Assembly (NCBI RefSeq): GCF_002803075.1
Contig: NZ_NNBK01000019.1
Location: 62,001-126,000 of the forward strand
DNA: 64,000 nt
Direction: 5' to 3'
Source of the DNA: Streptomyces sp. CB01373
Lineage (GTDB): Bacteria; Actinomycetota; Actinomycetes; Streptomycetales; Streptomycetaceae
Part shown: piece after piece, positions 59,590 to 64,000 of the stretch
How the letters are laid out: the number at the start of each line of letters is the position of its first letter
How positions within the stretch are numbered: the first letter of the stretch is position 1
Translations under genes and position numbers: made by a program
The notes under the pieces: model-generated
The model's input: only the letters and a program-made list of their open reading frames with translations
Told to the model about the DNA's origin: nothing
Database searches by the model: none

Positions 59590-60191
59590 CGGAACTCCAG
59601 GAAGACCGTCTCGCCCTCGCCCTGAAGGCGGATGTCGAAACGGTAGGCCCCACTGTCCTCCCGCGCGGCGATCAGCGTGGCGCGCCGCTCCCCGTCCAAC
59701 TGGGCGAGCAGCGGATCGGCGGCCAGCGCGGTCTCGTCACCGGGCAGGTAGATCCGGGTGAACAGGTGCACGAGCAGCCCGCGCGCGAACACGCACACGC
59801 TGAGATAGGGGGCGTTCCGCCCGCGCGCGCCGGGCCGCAGAGTCCGCGCGTACCAGTGGCCGTCGACGTCGGTCTGGATGCGGCCGAAGCCGGTGAACTC
59901 CACGCCGTTGCGGCCGAGGTGGTCGCCGGAGGCCGGGTCGCGCCGCATCGAGCCGTCGACGGCCGGCAGGTTGCCGTCGGGGTCGGGCCCCCACACCTCC
60001 ACCAGGGCGTCCGGCAGGGGCCGGCCCTCGCCGTCGTACACGTACCCGTGCACGGTGACGGTGTCCGGGTGCCCCAGGGGCGCGATCTCCTCGCCGCCGC
60101 GGAAGGGGAGCGCGTACCCGTAGAAGGGGCCCACCGTGTGCGACGGAGTGGGCAGCACGTTCTCGGGGCTGCTCGTGTCGATCTTCGTCAT
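59586..60191 (-). CDS. pcaG: Protocatechuate 3,4-dioxygenase alpha subunit
   Basis: 201 residues of the intradiol dioxygenase fold: PSHTVGPFYGYALPF at the start, VTVHGYVYDGEGRPLPDALV, EVWGPDPDGN and YLSVCVFARGLLVHLFTRIY. It lacks the iron-binding His-x-His of the beta chain (the corresponding segment is PYLSVCVF), as expected for the alpha subunit. It assembles with PcaH and follows it by 6 bp. Confidence 0.94.
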   Translation of the reverse strand: MTKIDTSSPENVLPTPSHTVGPFYGYALPFRGGEEIAPLGHPDTVTVHGYVYDGEGRPLPDALVEVWGPDPDGNLPAVDGSMRRDPASGDHLGRNGVEFTGFGRIQTDVDGHWYARTLRPGARGRNAPYLSVCVFARGLLVHLFTRIYLPGDETALAADPLLAQLDGERRATLIAAREDSGAYRFDIRLQGEGETVFLEFR

Positions 60192-60197
60192 GGCAGG

Positions 60198-60971
60198 TCA
60201 GCGCCCTTCTTCGAGCCAGGTGGCGTGCGGGCCGTCCAGCACGATGTCCCACTGGTAGCCGAGTGAGAACTCCGGCACCGACAGGCTGTGGTCGTAGGTG
60301 GCGACCAGCCGCTGCCGGGCAGCGTCGTCCGTCACGGACTGGAGGATCGGGTCGTACGGGAACAGCGGGTCGTTCGGGAAGTACATCTGCGTCACCAGCC
60401 GCTGCGTGAACGCCGCGCCGAAGACCGAGAAGTGGATGTGCGCCGGACGCCAGGCGTTGACGTGGTTGCGCCACGGGTACGGGCCCGGCTGGATCGTGGT
60501 GAACCGGTAGAAGCCGTCCGCGTCGGTCAGCGTACGGCCGACGCCGGTGAAGTTGGGGTCGAGCGGCGCGTCGTGCTGCTCGCGCTGATGGGCGTAGCGG
60601 CCCGCGGAGTTGGCCTGCCAGATCTCGACGAGCTGGTCGCGCACGGGCCGCCCGTCACGGTCGAGCAGCCGCCCGGAGACGGTGATCCGCTCACCGATCG
60701 GCTCACCCGTGTGCTGCCGGGTGAGGTCGTTGTCGATCCCGGTGATGTCCCGCTCGCCGAACGCGGGCGAGGACAGCTCGACCAGCTCCGGGTCCTTGCT
60801 GACGTCGATGGCGACCAGCGGCTGCTCGGGGTGGCGCAGCACCGAGGAGCGGTACGGCGCGTAGTCGCGGCGCGGGTGGTGCTCGACCGGGGCGCCTTCG
60901 GCGACACGCTTCTCGTACGCGGCGTGCTCGGCCGTGATCTCCTGGTCGATGTCGTGCTGAGTGAGAGCCAT
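60198..60971 (-). CDS. pcaH: Protocatechuate 3,4-dioxygenase beta subunit (iron-binding)
   Basis: 257 residues. It carries the non-haem iron site of intradiol dioxygenases: Tyr in AGRYAHQREQH, Tyr in GPYPWRNHVNAWRP and the two His of PAHIHFSVFG. The N-terminus is the usual beta-chain extension. It cleaves the protocatechuate ring between the hydroxyls using dioxygen. It is preceded by pcaF (20-bp gap). Confidence 0.95.
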   Translation of the reverse strand: MALTQHDIDQEITAEHAAYEKRVAEGAPVEHHPRRDYAPYRSSVLRHPEQPLVAIDVSKDPELVELSSPAFGERDITGIDNDLTRQHTGEPIGERITVSGRLLDRDGRPVRDQLVEIWQANSAGRYAHQREQHDAPLDPNFTGVGRTLTDADGFYRFTTIQPGPYPWRNHVNAWRPAHIHFSVFGAAFTQRLVTQMYFPNDPLFPYDPILQSVTDDAARQRLVATYDHSLSVPEFSLGYQWDIVLDGPHATWLEEGR

Positions 60972-60991
60972 GGGGGTTTCCTAACCCTTCC

Positions 60992-62194
60992 TTAGCGTTC
61001 GAGGACGAGGGCGAGGCCCTGGCCGACGCCGATGCAGAGGGCGGCGACGCCGACTCCTGTGCCCTTGCGGGCGAGTTGGTGGGCGACGGTGCCGGCGAGC
61101 CGGGCGCCGGAGGCGCCGAGCGGGTGACCGAGGGCGATGGCACCGCCCTGGGGGTTGAGGACGGCCGGGTCGAACTCGGGCCACTCCGCGACGCATCCGA
61201 GGACCTGGGCGGCGAACGCCTCGTTGAGTTCCAGGGTGTCGAGGTCGGCGAAGGTCCTTCCGGCCTTCGCCAGCGCCCGGTTGACGGCTTCGACGGGGGC
61301 CAGTCCGAACCAGTGCGGGTCGACGGCGGACAGCCCGCTGGCGGAGATCCGGGCCAACGGCTCGCGGCCGGTGGCCTTCAGCCCCTCCTCGTCGGTGAGG
61401 AGCAGGGCCGCGGCACCGTCGTTCAGCGGGGAGGCGTTCCCGGCGGTCACCGTCCCGTTCTCCGTGCGGAACGACGGCTTGAGCCTGGCCATGGCTTCCA
61501 GGGACGCGTCCGGGCGTACGGACTCGTCGGCGGCGAACACCACCGGGTCGCCCTTGCGCCGCGGGACGGCGACCGGTGCCAACTCGGGGTCGAACAGGCC
61601 CTCTTCCTGCGCGGCCGCCGCCTTCCGGTGGGAGGCGAGCGCGAACTCGTCCTGCCGCTCGCGGCTGATCCCGTGCTTCTCGGCGATCAACTCCGCGCTC
61701 TCGCCCAGCGGGACGGTCCACTGCGGGTCCATCCTCGGGTTGACCATGCGCCAGCCCAGGGTGGTCGAGTACAGCTCCGCGTGCCCGGCAGGGAAGGGCC
61801 GGTCGGATTTGGGCAGCACGTAGGGGGCGCGGGTCATGGACTCCACACCGCCGGCGACGGCGATGGAGGCGTCGCCGACGGCGATGGCGCGGGCGGCCTG
61901 GATCACCGCCTCCAGGCCGGAGGCGCACAGCCGGTTCACCGTGACGCCCGGCACCGAGGTCGGCAGGCCCGCCAGCAGCGCGGCCATGCGGGCGACGTCG
62001 CGGTTCTCCTCCCCGGCGCCGTTGGCGTTGCCGAGGTGGACGTCGTCGATCCGGGCCGGGTCCAGGCCGGGGGTGCGGGCGAGGAGTTCACGGATAGCGT
62101 GGGCGGCGAGGTCGTCCGGGCGGACGCTCGCGAGGGCGCCGTTGTAGCGGCCGATCGGGGTGCGGACCGCGTCGACGAGGTAGACGGTCTTCAC
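60992..62194 (-). CDS. pcaF: 3-oxoadipyl-CoA thiolase
   Basis: 400 residues from a GTG at 62194 that overlaps the pcaJ stop. Thiolase motifs are NRLCASGLEAV (nucleophile Cys90), GGVESMTRAPYVLPKSDRPF (GGxESMS-type), NEAFAAQ, GHPLGASGAR (His) and ALCIGVGQG (second Cys). It splits 3-oxoadipyl-CoA to acetyl-CoA and succinyl-CoA, the last step of the pathway. The length is normal for the family. Confidence 0.94.
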   Translation of the reverse strand: MKTVYLVDAVRTPIGRYNGALASVRPDDLAAHAIRELLARTPGLDPARIDDVHLGNANGAGEENRDVARMAALLAGLPTSVPGVTVNRLCASGLEAVIQAARAIAVGDASIAVAGGVESMTRAPYVLPKSDRPFPAGHAELYSTTLGWRMVNPRMDPQWTVPLGESAELIAEKHGISRERQDEFALASHRKAAAAQEEGLFDPELAPVAVPRRKGDPVVFAADESVRPDASLEAMARLKPSFRTENGTVTAGNASPLNDGAAALLLTDEEGLKATGREPLARISASGLSAVDPHWFGLAPVEAVNRALAKAGRTFADLDTLELNEAFAAQVLGCVAEWPEFDPAVLNPQGGAIALGHPLGASGARLAGTVAHQLARKGTGVGVAALCIGVGQGLALVLER

Positions 62195-62835
62195 AGCAGG
62201 TCCTTTGCGACAGTCAGCTCGGCGCCGGTCCTGGCGGCGATCTCCTCGACGCCGACGCCGGGTGCGGTCTCGACGAGGACGAGTCCGTCGCCGGTGACGT
62301 CGAGGACGCCGAGGTCGGTGATGATCCGGTCCACACACGCCCTGCCGGTCAGCGGCAGAACGCACTCTTCGACGATCTTGGGGCTGCCGTCCTTGGCGGT
62401 GTGGGTCATCACCACGATCACCGTGCGGGCACCGTGGACCAGGTCCATCGCCCCGCCGATCCCCGTGACCATCCTGCCCGGGACCGCCCAGTTCGCCAGG
62501 TCACCGCCCGCGGACACCTGCATCGCGCCCAGTACGGCGACGTCGATGTGCCCGCCGCGGATCATCGAGAACGACAGCGCCGAGTCGAAGAAGGAGGCGC
62601 CGGGCAGGACCGTCACCGTCTCCTTGCCCGCGTTGATCAGGTCCGGGTCGACGGCGTCCTCGGTGGGGTAGGGGCCGGTGCCCAGGATGCCGTTCTCCGA
62701 CTCCAGGACCACCTCCACGCCCTCCGGCAGATGGTTCGGAATCAGGGTGGGCAGACCGATGCCCAGATTGACGTACTGGCCGTCGCGGAGTTCCCGCGCG
62801 GCACGGGCGGCCATCTCCTCGCGTGTCCACGCCAT
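62191..62835 (-). CDS. pcaJ: 3-oxoadipate CoA-transferase beta subunit
   Basis: 214 residues: DGQYVNLGIGLPTLIPNHLP, then LESENGILGTGPYP with the catalytic Glu of the SENG motif, and GGHIDVAVLGAMQVS. It pairs with the alpha subunit to move CoA from succinyl-CoA to 3-oxoadipate. Its ATG shares a base with the pcaI stop. Confidence 0.94.
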   Translation of the reverse strand: MAWTREEMAARAARELRDGQYVNLGIGLPTLIPNHLPEGVEVVLESENGILGTGPYPTEDAVDPDLINAGKETVTVLPGASFFDSALSFSMIRGGHIDVAVLGAMQVSAGGDLANWAVPGRMVTGIGGAMDLVHGARTVIVVMTHTAKDGSPKIVEECVLPLTGRACVDRIITDLGVLDVTGDGLVLVETAPGVGVEEIAARTGAELTVAKDLL

Positions 62836-63605
62836 CAGTTGCTCACCGTCCGCTGCTCGATCTTCTTGTCCGCCGCCTGCTCCGGGGTGAGGGCCACCAC
62901 GCGCTGGACGAAGATGCCCGGCAGGTGCACCGCGTCCGGGTCGATCTCACCCGGCTCGACCAGTTCCTCCACCTCGGCGACGGTGACCTTGCCGGCCATC
63001 GCGGCGAGCGGGTTGAAGTTCCGGGTGGACTTGTTGAAGACCAGGTTGCCGTGCCGGTCGCCCTTCGCGGCGCGCACCAGCGCGAAATCGGTCCGGATCC
63101 CGCGCTCCAGCACGTATTCGGTGCCGTCGAACTCCCGCACCTCCTTCGGCGGGGACGCCAGCGCCACCCCGCCCTGCCCGTCGTACCGCCACGGCAGCCC
63201 GCCCTCGGCCACCTGCGTACCCACACCCGCGGGCGTGTAGAAGGCGGGAATCCCCGCCCCGCCCGCGCGCAGCCGCTCGGCCAGCGTGCCCTGCGGAATC
63301 AGCTCCACCTCCAGCTCGCCGGCCAGATACTGCCGCGCGAACTCCTTGTTCGCCCCGATGTAGGAGCCGGTCACGCGACCGATCCGGCCCGCGGCCAGCA
63401 GTACCGCCAGGCCCGACTCCATCGCACCGCAGTTGTTGGAGACGACCGACAGCCCGCCCACCCCGCGGTCGTACAACGCACCGATCAGCACATTCGGCAC
63501 CCCGCTCAACCCGAAACCACCGACCGCGAGCGACGCGCCGTCCGGCACATCGGCCACGGCCTCAGCGGCTGTGGCGACCACCTTGTCCATCGAATCAAGC
63601 CTCAT
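62835..63605 (-). CDS. pcaI: 3-oxoadipate CoA-transferase alpha subunit
   Basis: 256 residues from an ATG at 63605; an ATG at 63590 (MDKVV) preceded by GAGG is an alternative. VGGFGLSGVPNVLIGALYDR is the CoA-transferase class I alpha signature; GTLAERLRAGGAGIPAFYTP follows. It is the first gene of pcaIJFHGBL and lies 24 bp downstream (63629-63606 on the reverse strand) of a perfect palindrome, the likely PcaV operator. Confidence 0.93.
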   Translation of the reverse strand: MRLDSMDKVVATAAEAVADVPDGASLAVGGFGLSGVPNVLIGALYDRGVGGLSVVSNNCGAMESGLAVLLAAGRIGRVTGSYIGANKEFARQYLAGELEVELIPQGTLAERLRAGGAGIPAFYTPAGVGTQVAEGGLPWRYDGQGGVALASPPKEVREFDGTEYVLERGIRTDFALVRAAKGDRHGNLVFNKSTRNFNPLAAMAGKVTVAEVEELVEPGEIDPDAVHLPGIFVQRVVALTPEQAADKKIEQRTVSN

Positions 63606-63628
63606 CTCTGCCGAGCATCCAGCAACGC

Positions 63629-63652
63629 AGATAGTCAGCGCACTGACTATCT
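63629..63652. promoter_or_regulatory. Candidate PcaV operator
   Basis: AGATAGTCAG (63629-63638) and CTGACTATCT (63643-63652) are perfect inverted repeats around CGCA, directly upstream of pcaI and between it and the divergent MarR gene. PcaV of Streptomyces coelicolor represses the same operon and is released by protocatechuate; this palindrome is the natural candidate site. A second partial site (TCAGTGC near 63774) and an inverted repeat TCGGCTGT/ACAGCCGA (63761-63768, 63794-63801) lie nearer the regulator start. Confidence 0.78.
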
Positions 63653-63828
63653 GGCGGTTCCCTCACGCTGCCACTTGACGCACGCCCAGTCAATACCCGC
63701 CTGACCAGGATGAGCGGGGCGTCCGAGGTGCCCGGGAATTCATGGTGGAGAGGTGGCTCGTCGGCTGTATCGTTCAGTGCACCTACAAAAGTCACAGCCG
63801 ATACGACGGATCGATGCGAGGAGCGCAC

Positions 63829-64000
63829 ATGGGCGCGGTGGACCTCTCGACCCACCCAGGGCATCTGGCCCGGCGGTTGCAGCAGGCGCACTACCTGCTG
63901 TGGAACACGATGGTCTCCGAGGAGATCACCTCGCCGCAGTTCGCGGTCCTGAACGTGCTCGTCGCCGAGCCGGGTCTCGACCAGCGCACGGTGGGGGAGA
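63829..64000 (+). CDS. pcaV: MarR-family regulator of the pca operon (3' end outside window)
   Basis: 57 residues are visible from an ATG at 63829 (GAGGAG upstream; ATG at 63814 is in frame). It begins MGAVDLSTHPGHLARRLQQA, then HYLLWNTMVSEEITSPQFAV and GLDQRTVGE, the dimerisation helix and first part of a MarR winged helix. This closely resembles PcaV of S. coelicolor in my memory, and the divergent position from pcaI agrees. It should repress pcaIJFHGBL and respond to protocatechuate. Confidence 0.88.
   Translation, partial: MGAVDLSTHPGHLARRLQQAHYLLWNTMVSEEITSPQFAVLNVLVAEPGLDQRTVGE

Overview
This window is a chromosomal segment of a Streptomyces-type actinomycete. The evidence is very high G+C with strong third-position bias, frequent GTG starts, LacI/GntR/TetR/ArsR/ECF regulators beside transport operons, DUF2510 proteins, an LAETG sortase substrate and a pcaIJFHGBL operon with a PcaV-like MarR regulator. 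No tRNA, rRNA or CRISPR array was seen.

Layout. 1-5647: a soluble cache-domain protein (cut by the window edge) and an FCD-type GntR regulator, divergent from a polyamine-type ABC importer (ATPase, lipoprotein, two permeases), with a long nested palindrome between them. 5683-13914: an alpha-glucan utilisation locus made of a LacI regulator, a sugar lipoprotein with two permeases, a cytoplasmic GH13 glucosidase and a secreted GH87-like glucanase. 14044-24987: a giant secreted RHS/YD-repeat protein with three LamG-like domains. Its nuclease toxin tip is displaced by one base at a C tract, and a SUKH-type immunity gene follows. 25030-26745: a scrapyard with a frameshifted IS5-like element and fragments of an HTH regulator, an esterase and an IS630 transposase. 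26745-28040: a DUF1963-like protein and a small hypothetical. 28114-31798: a NarL-type two-component system divergent from an ABC exporter. 31888-35987: cupredoxin lipoprotein, TAT-type metallophosphoesterase, four-helix membrane protein and a small protein, divergent from an ECF sigma/anti-sigma pair. 36444-41587: an RsbW-like kinase, a hypothetical, an ABC importer without a binding protein, and an ArsR regulator whose apparent operator is repeated upstream of the importer.

41592-49971 is an envelope region: an MprF-type aminoacyl-phospholipid synthase, two convergent SEDS (RodA/FtsW) genes, an LCP ligase and an LAETG surface protein. The octamer TTGCGCAA recurs at the starts of several of these genes. 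50119-57008 holds a DUF2510/LURP-one-like protein, an EamA-like transporter divergent from a TetR regulator with an 18-bp inverted repeat between them, a DUF2510 membrane protein, and a LAL-like ATPase without the usual LuxR domain. 57119-64000 is the complete protocatechuate branch of the beta-ketoadipate pathway (reverse strand) with its MarR repressor starting at the right edge.

The most rewarding places for follow-up are the frameshifted RHS nuclease tip with its immunity gene, the paired ArsR operators, the TTGCGCAA set in the cell-wall region, and the cupredoxin/phosphoesterase/ECF unit. All functional calls come from reading translated sequence; no database search was run.
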